Source: Cordia subcordata
Taxonomy: Eukaryota > Streptophyta > Magnoliopsida > Boraginales > Cordiaceae
Direction of reading: 5' to 3'
Assembly: GCA_028554755.1 (NCBI GenBank)
Contig: JAPTOF010000004.1
Location: forward strand, 3,086,501 to 3,150,500
DNA length: 64,000 nucleotides
This document shows positions 25,978 to 38,580 of this stretch, one piece after another. The notes below the pieces were generated by a model. That model searched no databases. It was given only the letters and a program-made list of their open reading frames with translations, and was not told where the DNA came from. Each line of letters begins with the position of its first letter. The first letter of the stretch is position 1. Made by a program: the position numbers and the translations under genes.

Positions 25978-25978
25978 A
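25942..25978. repeat. (CA)n(TA)n compound microsatellite
   Basis: About eleven CA units followed by a short TA run, next to the left edge of the large 21-bp minisatellite. Confidence 0.8.
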
Positions 25979-25984
25979 TAAACA

Positions 25985-27160
25985 AAAATCAAAGTTCAAA
26001 ACATTTGCTCTGTATATTCAAAATGAATAAACTACTAGCTCAAAATAACTAAACTATTGGTTCAAATTGAATAAACTACTGGTTGAAAATTAATATGATG
26101 CTACCTGATAAAATAAAAATCATGGTTCAAAATGAATAAAGTACTAATTCAAATTGGATAAACTACTGGTTCAAAATTGATATCATACTACCTAATAAAA
26201 TAAAAATCATAGTTCAAATAAATAAAGTACTAGTTCAAATTAAATAAACTACTCATTCAAAATGAATAAACTATTAATTCAAAATGACTAAACTATTAGT
26301 TCAAACTAAATAAACCACTAGTTTAAAATGAATAAAGTACTGATTCAAATTGAATAACTACTAGTTCAAAATTGATATTATGCTACCTGATAAAATAAAA
26401 ATCATGGTTCAAAATGAATAAAGTACTAGTTCAAAATGTATAAATTACTAGTTCACAATTGATATCATGCTACTTGATAAAATAAAAATACTGGTTCAAA
26501 ATGAATAAAGTACTAGTTCAAACTGAATAAACTAGTGAGTCAAAATTGATATCATGCTATCTATCTGATAAAATAAAAATCATGATTCAAAATAAATAAA
26601 GTACTGATTCAAAATGAATAAAGTAATGATTCAAAATAAATAAACTAATGGTTTAAAATAAAAATCATGATTCAAAATAAATAAAGTACTGATTCAAAAT
26701 GAATAAAGTAATGATTCAAAATAAATAAACTAATGGTTTAAAATAAAAATCATGATTCAAAATAAATAAAGTACTGATTCAAAATGAATAAAATAATGAT
26801 TCAAAATAAATAAACTAATGGTTTAACATGAATAAACTACTGGTTCAAAATGAATAAATTACTATTTCAAAATAATTAAATTACTGGTTCAAACTGAAAA
26901 AACGACTTGTTCAAAATAAATAAACTATTGATTCAAAATTGATATTATGCTACCTAATAAAATAAAAAATATGGTTCAAAATAATAAACTATTAGTTCAA
27001 AATAAATAAATTACTGATTCAAAATTTATACACTACATGTGTAAAATCAATATAGTATTTCATATGTTACACTAGTAGTTTACAAAATACTGTTATCTTT
27101 GATAAATTAACAGTATTAGTTCAAAACATTTACTCTACATGTTCAAAATTCATAAATTAC
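25985..27160. repeat. AT-rich minisatellite, about 21-22 bp unit, 1.2 kb
   Basis: A degenerate tandem array whose unit is close to GAATAAACTACTGGTTCAAAAT. The signature TTCAAAAT (or TTCAAATT) recurs about every 21 bases. Variants such as GATAAAATAAAAATCATGG are interspersed at fairly regular spacing. No coding frame persists across it. Inside it, 26570-26824 is a recent higher-order triplication, listed separately. Confidence 0.85.
26570..26824. repeat. Higher-order repeat: 85 bp in three near-identical copies
   Basis: Copies at 26570-26654, 26655-26739 and 26740-26824. The first two appear identical and the third differs by about one base (AAAGTAATG versus AAAATAATG). Each 85-bp copy contains four 21-bp subunits ending in CAAAAT or TTAAAAT, so this is a four-subunit higher-order unit amplified recently within the older array. 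Confidence 0.9.
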
Positions 27161-27571
27161 TAGTTCAAAACAATTATACTATATGTATAATTATTAGAAT
27201 TAAAAATAAAAGCTCATCAGTAAAAGAATGACATAACAAAACACAATACCACTGCTCAACAAAGATATATGCTCAAAATGGCCTAGCAAAAGAGATCTCA
27301 ATAACAAATTAGAAGATAGGTGCTCAAAAATTAGAAAATAAATCCTCAGAAAGCATATACACAAAACTACAACAACGATTTTAATGATTTCGCTTTGACC
27401 TATTAAAATATGTTTTATTTATTTTTTTAATTTTAAACGACGTCAAATAACATCGTTTCAATAGAATGTATATAACACGCGATTTAAGGAACACCGTGCT
27501 CCGCCAGTACACAGTACCTACAGAACACAGTAAAATTTGCGTATCAATTTGGCATATATCCGACATAGTGC

Positions 27572-27606
<35 letters not shown>

Positions 27607-27966
27607 ACAATCGTATGATTCTGTGTTCTGAGTAGTCAAGCTGGCTACTATTAGGGGCATCCTATGTTAGGCAAATAACCAGGTACCCGAGAAGTTTAAT
27701 TAAGTATAATTAATTAAGGGAGAATTAAACCATCTTAAGATAGAGGGCCCGTGGTATCAACTATATGTCCCTATGATGTTCTTTGCTCCCCCTTCAACTT
27801 TATGCCTTCAGAAAAGAATTGTTTTACCTTATTGTATAATAATAGGTTTTCATGGATTATATTATATATTTGTTAAATAAAAAAAGTTCCAAATCTAATT
27901 CTCCAAATTGAAATATATAGACAACATATATAGGACATTTAGATGCTAATAACACATTCACATATA

Positions 27967-28005
<39 letters not shown>

Positions 28006-29863
28006 CTTGCTTATAGTATCCCTTTTATCACTCCAAAAGATTTTCAAAGTTCCCCCCCTTTGTCGGACATCATTGGTCTTTTCTTTTCTTTTTAATAAGA
28101 TATTAATTTTTATTAGAAACTTAATTCAAAAAATGTTAATTAATCCAAAAGAAATGAATAATGTTAACGCACCGAGAGTACTAATTTCTTTTACTATTTT
28201 CATCATTTTACTTAGTGAAGCGATTATATTTCTTCTTCTTCTTTTTTAATAAAATAAAATAACAGGACAAGAGACGTGAATTATATAAGAAGTGTAAGGA
28301 AAAGGACATACACACATACATGCATCAAAATAATTAACAAGAACACACATAATATCTTAAATATGATTCGCCCTGTTTTGTTTATGTCTATAAATTTTCC
28401 TATTCTGATAATAGTTATAATGACGTTATACATGAGAAGAATCTAAATTTTCTCTTACATAATCAACTCTTTTCAGAAAAAAGTACAAAGCACTGTACCT
28501 TTATGGTGGACTGAGATCCTCTCATATCACTTCTTAGTCTTGACCATTAATGGGGAAACATTTCATCTCAATCACTTATAAAATTCAAATTTCATGAAAG
28601 GTGGGCATTGGGAGGGAGAAAAAGTATTTAAAAAAAAATGACCTTTTTTTAAAATTTGGATTTCATAAATGGCAAAAATGATATGCTCCATTCATGAATG
28701 GTCAAAATTTTTTCTCATATCAATATGAGAGCGTATTTGATATAAGAGAATCCTAATCCCTTTATAGTTGTGTGTCAACTAATTATAAATTTAAAAAATT
28801 CTATGTATACAATTATATTAGGATATTTATCTCTATTCTTATATATTGGACCTTTTTTGGGTTATATTTTCGAGTTCAAATTTTATGTCAACTCTCAATA
28901 AAGTAGAGAAATGAAAGTTAAAATTCTAATATATTTCTTCTTTTATTAATTATAGGGAAACTTTTATAGTCTGGTAATATATAAAATAAAAATTAATCTC
29001 AAGACATTTTACATAAAAAGTAAATAACACATTACTAGACTATGTGTTACAGTAGACTTAAATTGCTATTAAATTTGAGACTAATCTTGATTTTGGGCGA
29101 AGAACGTTAAAGGAAAGTCCTCTCAACAAGTATTTTTTTTTATATTCGAATTTATATATATTTTTTATGGAGATAATATCGTTATCACTTTAATAAATAG
29201 TTTGTTGGTTCTAATATATTAATGTTAACTGCAGTATATAGTTCTAAGTAATAAATGCAAATGTACTTTCCTCACACGTGTAGAACTATCAATTAACTTA
29301 GTGGATGGTGAAACAATTCAAGCCATCTTAAATTCTGCAATTAAGCCTTTTTTTTTGTTTTTTCTGTCTCCACCTCAACCCTACTGTTCCCCCCCCCCCC
29401 TCCAATTCCCAGCAAAGCCCCAACACATTCACCTTTTCACTAAATATAAGCCATCAAAAATAAATAAATAAATTAAAGGTGTGGTCAGCTGCTTCCCCCT
29501 AATTTGGTAAAATTCACTTGCTCAAGCATTTCAGCTTAGCACTGTGTGCTGCTGTCTTCCAATAATATATTTTCCCTTCTAGCATTTGCTTAAACAGAGA
29601 ACTCCTCCGAAGACCAGAACAGTTTTTCTTCATCTGTCTCATCATCCATTTTATCATCACATCTTTGACATCAAACTCTTTTCTTCATTTGTTGCTTCAC
29701 TTCTTTCTCTATCTAGTCTCAATCCCTCATCACATATATGGTAATCTTCTGATGCATCAATCAAGAACCCTTGGAAACTAAAATTATTTTTCTTATTCTG
29801 TTTTTCTTTTTGCAGATTATTTTTTCTTATTCTGTTGTTTCCTACTTTGTACTGTGTCTGATA

Positions 29864-29908
<45 letters not shown>

Positions 29909-30131
29909 TTTACATTATACAACATCTCTGGCACATATACGTCTAGCAGGATTATGATCTTCATCTCTTTTTGTAATCTTTAATCAATCAAAGCTCACCA
30001 CTTCACCTTTCCGTACAGTCTGTGAAACCCTAACGGAGAAACTGATATATTCATCACCATCTTGGCCAGCAGGTCTAAACATTCTCTGCTTCCAGAAAGA
30101 TCCAAGAGATCAGCTCAAAAGCAACCCCTTT
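27161..30131. other. Intergenic and upstream region of the LSH gene
   Basis: AT-rich, with (TA)n microsatellites at about 27580-27606, 27969-28001 and 29868-29902, and a run of ten or eleven C at about 29391-29401. The last 500 bases or so are likely promoter and leader of the LSH gene. A GGTAATC donor at about 29740 and a CCAGCAG acceptor at about 30072 could bound a 5'UTR intron, but this is weak. No coding sequence was found. Confidence 0.5.
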
Positions 30132-30761
30132 ATGGATTCATTTCAAGAAATTGAGAGTTCCAACTCTGATCATCATCAGAACATGACTAGCTTTATCAAT
30201 ATAGTCAGCAACAGCAGCAGCAGCAACAACAACAACAACAACAGCAGCATAAACTCCAGTACCCTAGTGGCTAATTCATCTGCAACAACGCCGGCGTCGT
30301 CGTCGAGCCGATACGAGAACCAAAAGCGTCGAGACTGGAACACTTTCGGGCAGTATCTGAAGAATCACAGGCCCCCACTTGCTCTCTCTCGCTGCAGTGG
30401 TGCTCATGTGCTTGAATTTCTTAGGTATTTAGACCAATTTGGCAAGACCAAAGTTCACACCCCTATTTGCCCTTTCTATGGCCACCCTAATCCACCTGCG
30501 CCATGTCCATGCCCACTTCGCCAAGCTTGGGGAAGCCTTGATGCCCTCATAGGCCGCTTGAGAGCTGCGTATGAGGAAAATGGTGGCAAGCCTGAAACTA
30601 ACCCTTTTGGGGCTCGAGCTGTGAGGCTTTATCTCCGTGAAGTGCGTGATTTGCAATCTAAGGCGCGGGGAATAAGTTATGAGAAGAAGAAGCGGAAGCG
30701 CCCGCAGCAGCCGCCGGCGCAACCGCTACCACCAGCAGCTGAAACCAACATGCTGCCCTGA
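30132..30761 (+). CDS. LSH: ALOG-domain nuclear protein (LSH3/LSH4-like)
   Basis: Single-exon gene, 209 residues. Residues 1-58 are low-complexity Ser/Asn, encoded partly by a CAG/CAA microsatellite. About 59-184 is the ALOG domain, almost canonical: [36 protein letters not shown], then a zinc-ribbon insert with the His and Cys ligands ([19 protein letters not shown]), then [19 protein letters not shown] and [18 protein letters not shown] basic nuclear localisation signal (KKKRKRP) follows, then a Pro-rich tail. The ALOG domain is thought to derive from DIRS-type retroelement recombinases and now binds DNA. In Arabidopsis LSH3 and LSH4 act at organ boundaries downstream of CUC genes. The N-terminal Ser/Asn run and total length fit the LSH3/LSH4 subgroup; which one is not resolved. 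Confidence 0.93.
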   Translation: MDSFQEIESSNSDHHQNMTSFINIVSNSSSSNNNNNNSSINSSTLVANSSATTPASSSSRYENQKRRDWNTFGQYLKNHRPPLALSRCSGAHVLEFLRYLDQFGKTKVHTPICPFYGHPNPPAPCPCPLRQAWGSLDALIGRLRAAYEENGGKPETNPFGARAVRLYLREVRDLQSKARGISYEKKKRKRPQQPPAQPLPPAAETNMLP

Positions 30762-32180
30762 AGCTGCCGAGCAATTAGCTGATGATCTAGCTGCTCCGGC
30801 CATGGAAGATACTAGCGAAAGGTTTGTATTCAAGAATGGCAAAATTGGTGAAGATGTTCTTCAATCTTCCCCAATGGTAGATTAACCTTTAAATGGGTAC
30901 ACTTTCCTGTTAGTCTCATCTATATTAAGCTACATCATTGTACGGTTAGTTAATGACCTTTTCCTTTTTTCCTTTTTTCTTTTTTTTCCCCCCTGAAGCG
31001 ATGCAACTTTGTTTATGTGTTTCTATTAATTGCTTGGATCTTGGTACCCCTTTTTCTTCTTTTAAAACTACAGTTTGATACTATCATCAGTGGTGATCCA
31101 TTTGGACATGAACATTCATCTCATCATATATGACCTTAATCATCATATATGTTGCTTCATCTGTAATGATCTCTTGTTGTCATTCTTCTTTGTTTTTATG
31201 TACAGAACCTTTGCCCGTGACTTAGCTTTTTCTTCTATCTTTTTTCACTTGTTCTGATGCTTAAAGCTTTTTATTGTCTGTGAGAAATAACAAGGTTCAG
31301 AAAAGAGTGAATAAAATGGGGGGTTCATTAAATTTACTACAAGTTCGTTAGGTTTCGTACGTGTAGAGAGGGAGCTGCACATGCAAAGTAAAGTCTCCAA
31401 AGGTGCAGCAGCAGCTGATCGATCATGAACTGTTATAGGTGTTGTTAGTATTGGTGCTGTCATTTCACTCAGAGAGTTGATGAAGTTGGCAGACATATTG
31501 TGTTGTGGCGCCTCCTTTAACGCCTTTAGGGGGTCCTTATTATGGTAGATGCAAGTTGGACTCTATGTATATATATATATATTAGGTATGTATGTATATA
31601 TTTTCTTTAATTTTTAATTCCTTAAAGTTATTTCTAATAATTCTCTTATCAAATTCCTAAATTTTTAGGAATTCCTTATATTAAAATTGAAACCCCCAAA
31701 TTTAGGAGTTTTTTTTAATGACCAATCCTATCCCCTAAATCCTTGTATTAATTATATGAGATAGACTGCTAAAGAGGGACTAAAAATAGGAATCTCCTAA
31801 ATTAGTAGACTAGTAAAAATAAGAAAGTTATTGGAATAAAATTATTGATAAAGATATTAAAATTTCAAATTTATATGTAAAGAAAGAATAGGAAAACAGT
31901 TGGAGTTGACCCTAATTAGTCCAAACAGCATATAAAATATTAGCTTACCTTTGAATAGAAACGTTCTTAATTTTTCGAATTGATTAAGCTATCTGTATAA
32001 AGGCAAAAGGATAAAAAGTAGATACAAGTTCATAGCAACTAGGTCAAGTAAATGTATGCTTGATATGTAATGTACTACTTAGGGACTACTAGAGCTATGC
32101 TTTTGAGTGATTAGTTTGCTTTGAAGAGAATAATTACAAAAAAAAAAAAACCAATTAGTACTTGAAAAATAATGCTTATG

Positions 32181-32222
<42 letters not shown>

Positions 32223-33109
32223 GAAATGTGTTAGAAACTTGCTCTTCTTTTTATGTTATTTAGTGGCCGGTCGGTAGAATAATGTTTTATATTATTCTTT
32301 TAGTTTCTACTGTTCTTAATTGTATATGATGAGAATTTATATATTAAATGTTAAATTTAGGAGGAGATAGAAAAGTGTGACTGGTGAAACGCGCACTCTG
32401 ACAAATGAATAATCCTTTCGCACTACTAATCATGCATTTAGGATACCATCATAATGATTCTAAAATATTTCAAAAATATTGGGACCCACTGTGTAGTGAA
32501 TGACTAGGAGAATGGTCAAAGTAGAATTATTTCTTCCTGATTTATTGATTCATTACATAAAAGTCAATATGTATATGATTAATAATACAGCAACACGTAG
32601 CCCACATATCTGTTCTTGTATCATAATGTGTATCTTACGTACGGCTTGATTGTTCAATTTTCAAAGTTTCAATCTCTTGAAGTATTTATTTTTTAACATC
32701 TTTAGCTGCACATGATGTGAAATTTCTACAAGTGCATTTAGTCCTCTTTTAAAAGCTTAATTATATATCTAATCCCCCATCCAAAAATTAATCTGAAAAT
32801 TATATGTTGAGCGAACATTTATAAATGCTCTGAAAGCTTTTGATGCTACGTACATAGAGTCTTTTAGAAGTTTGATCCTTATTTTTGGTGTTAATTAATA
32901 CTGTTTTACAAACTTAAACATCGATTTTGTAGGATATGATTATTTCATATATATAACTTCGTCCTGCTAATTGTTGAAAATTTTGACTGGGATTAACTGG
33001 TTGCTAATTTTACAAGTAGTTACTAGAAGGGTCTTTTTTTTTTTATCCGTTGCTAATTTGTTTAATTAAAATAAGGAACTAGCAGGGTTTTCTTGTTTCT
33101 TTCTATTTG

Positions 33110-33155
<46 letters not shown>

Positions 33156-33899
33156 TTTCTCAAAAGGCCAGAGGCCAAAAGATGTTATTCAATCTCAAAA
33201 AAATCGTTACAAATCAGGTGGGCCAAGTCCCCAGTTAAGTACACCTTGGAAAGTACAATAACCTGATTGTATATATGAAAATGTGTATATAAAAATGTTC
33301 TTTGGGAAACCTAATAATAACCTGATGAATTAAAGGGTCAGTGATAAGCCCCATAAAAACTGCTTTGTCTCGTGCAGCTGGTGATCTATATATTTCCAGA
33401 GCTTTCATCTCTGGTACATGTATTTGCTATTCAGTTACTCAGATATAGAGTCTTCGATATAATGTGCAGGTAATTTTGCTTGATGAGTCAACAAATTTGT
33501 AGAACTTTCCTTTACTTTTGCTCTCATGAATCAACAGATGAGTGGAAATTTTCTTAAGTAGTTTTGCTGGATGAGAATTTCTTTAGTAGAAATTTTCATG
33601 AATCAACATTATTTCAGGTGGCAGAAACCCTAGTACGTAGCTCGAGAAATCTTTGACACTAGAGATGGATTTCCTAGCTAGTAAATTATTGATACTAGTT
33701 AATTAACCTGATTATTCTTTAATTCTTGAGTAAAAATCGACGTGCCAATATAGTTTAGGTTTAACAAAGCAAAGATTTTTGGTTGGCGTTTTTGTTGGGC
33801 ACCATTATGTAATGTAACATAATCATACTTGCTGCTACTTTGAGAATGCTTGATAAGGAAATTCGAGGTTCTCTAATTAAGATTTTTTGTAGGCATTTA
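30762..33899. other. Intergenic downstream of LSH
   Basis: About 30762-31250 is likely 3'UTR and flank. The rest is AT-rich with (TA)n runs at 31567-31582, about 32184-32220 and about 33113-33147. After the last there is a T-run and a stretch (33160-33250) reminiscent of retroelement tails, but nothing definable. No coding sequence. Confidence 0.5.
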
Positions 33900-34121
33900 G
33901 GGTCAGTTTGAATTGGTTTTTTTTAAAAAAAAAATTATTTTTTTTTAAAAATTACATTAAATTTGTAATAACTATTTCATTTAGCTTTCAAAAAAGTTAA
34001 AACTCTAAAAAAAAGTTTCAAATACAACTTTTTTATAAATAAAAAATTTTAATTTATTAAAAAAATTATTTTTTAAAAATTAATAAAAAATACTTTAAAA
34101 AAAATCAATCCAAATGAACCC
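33900..34121. mobile_element. Tourist-like MITE, copy B
   Basis: 222 bp, left end GGGTCAGTTTGAATTGG, right end CAATCCAAATGAACCC (GGGTTCATTTGGATTG on the other strand), flanked by TTA at 33897-33899 and 34122-34124. The interior is T/A homopolymer with no coding capacity. It abuts copy C, sharing the TTA between them. Confidence 0.65.
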
Positions 34122-34124
34122 TTA

Positions 34125-34343
34125 GGGTCTGTTTGGATTAGCTTTTTTCCAAAGCACTTTTTTTAACAGTTTTTAAAAAACAGTTCTTTTTAGAAGCTGA
34201 AAATTTTGCTTCTAAAAAAAGTTGTATTTGAGTTTTTGTCAAAGTTTCAGGTTTTTTGGAAATCAAATCAAATAGTTATTACAAATTTAATGTAATTTTT
34301 TTTAGGAAAAAAAGTACTTATTTTTGAAAAAAAGCCAATCCAA
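34125..34343. mobile_element. Tourist-like MITE, copy C, right end truncated
   Basis: Begins GGGTCTGTTTGGATTAGC directly after the TTA that ends copy B. It ends in AAAAGCCAATCC without the final ACGAGCCC, where CACTA-like repeat sequence begins. Its interior resembles copy B in reverse order, as expected for a short palindromic MITE. Confidence 0.55.
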
Positions 34344-36520
34344 TACCAATGCAATATTTATAATATGCAACATTTTTTTATTAAGTGTTGCATAGTAGTT
34401 TGCATATTTCTAACGGTAAAAAATCATTGTCGAGCAATACCAATGATATGTTTTGTTCTTACAACAGTTCACAAAATTATAGATATCTATAATATGCAAC
34501 ATTTTTTTTGTTAAGTGTTGCATAGTATTTTGCATATTTGTAACGGTAAAAATCATTGTCGTGTAATACCAATGATATGTTATTGTCTTGCAGCAGGTCA
34601 CAAAATTATAGTTTATTTGTAACACTAAAAAATTGTTACCGTATAATAATTTTATTACATGCAACACTTTTTAATACGTGTTTCTTATTATGTCAATTTT
34701 GCAATGGTTTTACAAATATAATTTTATTACAATACTAAATAATCTATTGCAATACAAGAATTTTGTATGTGTTGCTTTTAGCAATTATTATATCTACGAT
34801 ATATTGATATATTTTGTACTTGAAAAAATTTAATGCATTTAATTATAAAGAGAAACTATCACAACCCATGATTTGCAAAAATTATTATTTATTTTTTAAG
34901 AAAATTATAGTAAAATTGTTAATTGTTGAAGACAATAACTAAATAAAGTAAATTTTTATTTATCAATATATGCTATTAGATGAGATGACCACTATAACGC
35001 AAATTATATCATGCTGGGGATTATACTCTTTCAAAGCATGGGATATTCACACTTAAAAAAAAACAGATGTTCCATCGGCATCTCCATCTTTCACTCTCAC
35101 ACATAGAACACATAATCACACACACGATCTCTCTCTCTTACTCTCACACGCAGAACACACACTTACAAAATCGGTTTGGAGATCGATCTTTATCTCTATA
35201 TCTCATTCTCACACACAGAACACACATATGCTTTGAATGCAGTTTTGTGATGTTTCTTTTGACTATGGTAATGCTGTATGGGTTGTTTATCTAATTTAAC
35301 AAGCTTTGGTTTTTGCTATTGGCGTATGGTGTGCTACATATGCTTTGATGGTAGTTCTTGACTTTTTATGAATTTTTAAATTTATCTAAACTTTATTCTT
35401 AGTTGATAAGCAGATTTGAACCTTGGTATACAAAGGAAAGTAGAAGAAAGTAAGCTAAAATCGGTTATGCTTAGCTGGTCAGTAGCCTTGCAAGTAGTGG
35501 ATAGGTGATTGGTAAGATCTTGATGTGTTAGTAGCATAGTTATGCTAAAGTTTTGATTTTTACTAGTGTTTGTGTTTTTTTTGTATGGGTAGTTTGTTCA
35601 GAAAATGTTGAATTTTGAGCTTGGTTGTAGTAGGCATTGGTAAGTGTTTGTGTTTGTATGCAAGAGAGTGGTGACAAAAAAAAAGTGTTTGTACTTGTGT
35701 GTGAGAGAGTGATAAACAAATAGATATAGAGTAATGAACAAATATATATAGAGTGGTGCACAGTGCTTTTTGCAAGAGCATGTTATAATGGACTATGATA
35801 TAAAGTCTCCCAATATAACATGACAATAGAGTTAATCATCAAAAGATTACAGGTTCGAGTCCTACTCTGTAATAGAAAAGAAAAATGATTTTTTTCTTTT
35901 TTTCTTTTTTGACAACAACTAACTTGCAACTATTAAAAATAACCAACAAAAATTGTCACGCAACTATTAAAATTTCGTTGCTTGTTCTTTTGAAAACCGT
36001 TGTGATAACCAACAAAAATTGTCACAAAAAATTATAAATATGGTTCCAATGCCTAGTAGAAATGTCACGAAAAATATAAAAAAGTGTTACACTACTATTC
36101 AAAACTGTTACAAGAAATATTAAAAATGTTGCTAATATTTTTCAAAACAATTGCAAAAATTAATAAAAGTGTTGCAGAAAGTATGAAAAACTATTGCAGT
36201 AACTCTTTCAAACTGTTGCAGATTAGATAATTGACCTCATTTAGTTTTAAAAGAAATTGTTGCAAAAAAACATATATTGCAATAGTTTTCCACTCTTTCG
36301 TTTGATTTACAAAAAACTTATTGCAATATAGAATTTGCAATGATGACTTTATACAATGGCTAAAAAACTGTTGCATAAAATCATTTACAACAGTTTACTA
36401 TTTTATTGTAATAATTTTCAAGCATTGCAAGAAGTCTAAAATGTTGTTGTATATCATTTTTATATGCATGATATTGATTCTTAGTTTTGTGAGACTGACT
36501 TCACACTTATTTATGTAGAA
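34344..36520. mobile_element. Degenerate CACTA-like repeat zone
   Basis: At 34359-34620 a unit of about 129 bp is present twice in tandem, starting TATAATATGCAACATTTTTT and containing TAACGGTAAAAAATCATTG. At 35900-36480 many TTGCAAC/GTTGCAA-type words occur in both orientations. Such dense short inverted words are typical of the subterminal regions of plant CACTA (En/Spm) elements. No CACTA termini and no transposase were found, so this is at best an old non-autonomous remnant. At 35070-35230 a CTCTCACACRYAGAACACA motif recurs three times. Confidence 0.35.
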
Positions 36521-36579
36521 TCGATAATATTACATGTGGTTTATCCTAGTCCAAACTTTAAAATTCTATCAAGAAAACA

Positions 36580-38389
36580 TGTTAGGAAAATAAAATGACC
36601 ACATAACACAAACAAGAACATGCTTAAGAACATATAGAACATAACTAGTATTTGCAAAAATATGTAAAGCTAACCTCTTGAAGCATAGAACTTTGATGAA
36701 GCTATAACCATCATGAGATTTGTTCTCGCTCACGAACAAGGCCACAAAAATTTTACAACAAGGGTGTTGCAATAGGTAACTTCCTAATCTTTTTTCTTAT
36801 GATTAAAGAGACTTATCTTGAGAGAATAGCCTCTTGTGTAGGAAGAAACAAAGTAATGTGCTCTTGAAAATCTAAAACAAAAATCACACAATAAGTGTGT
36901 GCTATGTGTTGTAGTATTCTCTTGCCAAAATCAAAGAGATCAACTACAAAATTTTTTGGATGCTAGAAATGGTTTAAGGTCTTGCCTATTTATAGGAAAA
37001 GTTTAGCACCTAAACTTTGTAAACTTTCAATGTGGGAAACTTTTTCTTAGTAGTAAATATTTGCCATATGTCATGGAAGTTACTTGTATAATTTGAATTC
37101 TTCTTGTAATAACTTTCTAGCACATGTCTTGGAAGATTGGGCCAAACCCACAATCCAAGCCCAACATATAGTCCATAATATATGTGGAGGCCCAAACCCA
37201 ATAAGAAACCATTCAAATCCAATTAGGTTATCTTGGACTCTAAAGAAATCCCAAACCCAATTCCAAGCTTTGGTCTAATAAGGCAACTATCACAATATGA
37301 AATTTGACCTTTCAAGATTACTCTCTCAAAGTCATTTCAACTAATGAAAGGACTAAGAGACACAATTAACCTTGGCTTCCAAAAATAATAAAAAAATGTC
37401 CTTGCTCGTTCTAAACGACATAATAATTATTTTTAATTTCGATCTATTCCACCATAAGATCAAAGTTGCACTCCAAGAATAATTACTATTACCTAAAAGC
37501 TTATCACAAAAGAATGTGAACTTTGTCTTTGACCTACTAAATAACCGACCATAATTCCCCTCTATGTATACTCATAGCTAAGGTCGGTCCTTTGGCTTGT
37601 GTACTATTACCTCCTTAGCTACATCTTTTTTCATTGGGTTTCTTGTCCTATTGCCAACCATCCTTGGTCATGGATTCTCTTGATCTAGGGAGTGACCCTC
37701 AAGTCATATGACCAATGCAACCACAAAGGTAATATCACTAGATCTAGATTCGGATGATAAATTTGGACAATCTCAAAGGGGGCACATAGATTCCATATTG
37801 CATATGCATGTTCCAGTTAATTAGAACTTAGCACTTGATGCACAAAGTTGTTGATCCTAATAAAATAAGATCTCACCCACAGTAAATCAAAGTATCAAAC
37901 CTTAACTTCATTAGGTCATCCACATACGCTCAAAATTAAGAGTAATGATCATTTAATAGCAGTGAGTATCTTATTTTCTTTCTTTGATAATACGTCTCTA
38001 GAAAACATACTTACAATGGTCCTGTCTAATACGTGACCCACATACTATCGAGACAAATCCAAAAAGTCGTCCAATGACTTGGGTAGATCACCCTCAATGA
38101 GGAGACTTGCTTAATATAACCTTATCCCGATAGAGTGTCCAACACTACCATTCGGTTACAAACTCAATTTATGACATGACTAAATTTAGACTTGGACCTA
38201 CTGCGCGTCCAGCCTCACTGCGCACCCAAGTCATTAGTTCAAGTTAAAAGACCTTTATACATACATCAATTAAACATACTAGAGATAATACGTAAGAAAC
38301 TTATAATGCCATTTAACAAAATGATCATACATTATTTAACATCCAAAATGTCATACACAAGTGAGCTTTAGGGCATACTAATCCTAACA
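36580..38389 (-). mobile_element. Probable solo LTR, 1.8 kb
   Basis: The segment is bounded by TGTTAGGA (36580-36587) and TCCTAACA (38382-38389), a perfect 8-bp terminal inversion with TG...CA ends as in LTRs. The minus-strand start (TGTTAGGATTAGTATGCCC) resembles Ty1/copia LTR starts. On the minus strand a TATA box (TATAAATA, 36987-36994) is followed by a plausible transcript start. No coding sequence and no second LTR lie in the window. The flanking five bases (AAACA and ATTCA) do not match well, so target duplication is not confirmed. Confidence 0.5.
36987..36994 (-). promoter_or_regulatory. TATA box inside the probable LTR
   Basis: On the minus strand the sequence reads CCTATAAATAGGC, a strong plant TATA context. 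It lies in the last quarter of the probable LTR, where a U3/R boundary would be expected. Confidence 0.4.
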
Positions 38390-38580
38390 ATTCAAGTTTC
38401 TAAGGAATGTTTGAAGATCATAAGTAAATAAATATTACAAATTTCTTTCTAATAGTTTACTTTTTTTTCAATATCGTGGTTACTAAACATATTTAAGTTT
38501 AAATCGTCAAAATAGATATATGAGTTTAAGTTTCAGCATCATCAATTCAAATAAATATATTTCTCTATGATATCGCTATA

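Noticed and set aside
36569..37278. Short frames in the probable LTR
   Set aside because: None has a domain or codon signature, and the region is bounded by LTR-like ends.
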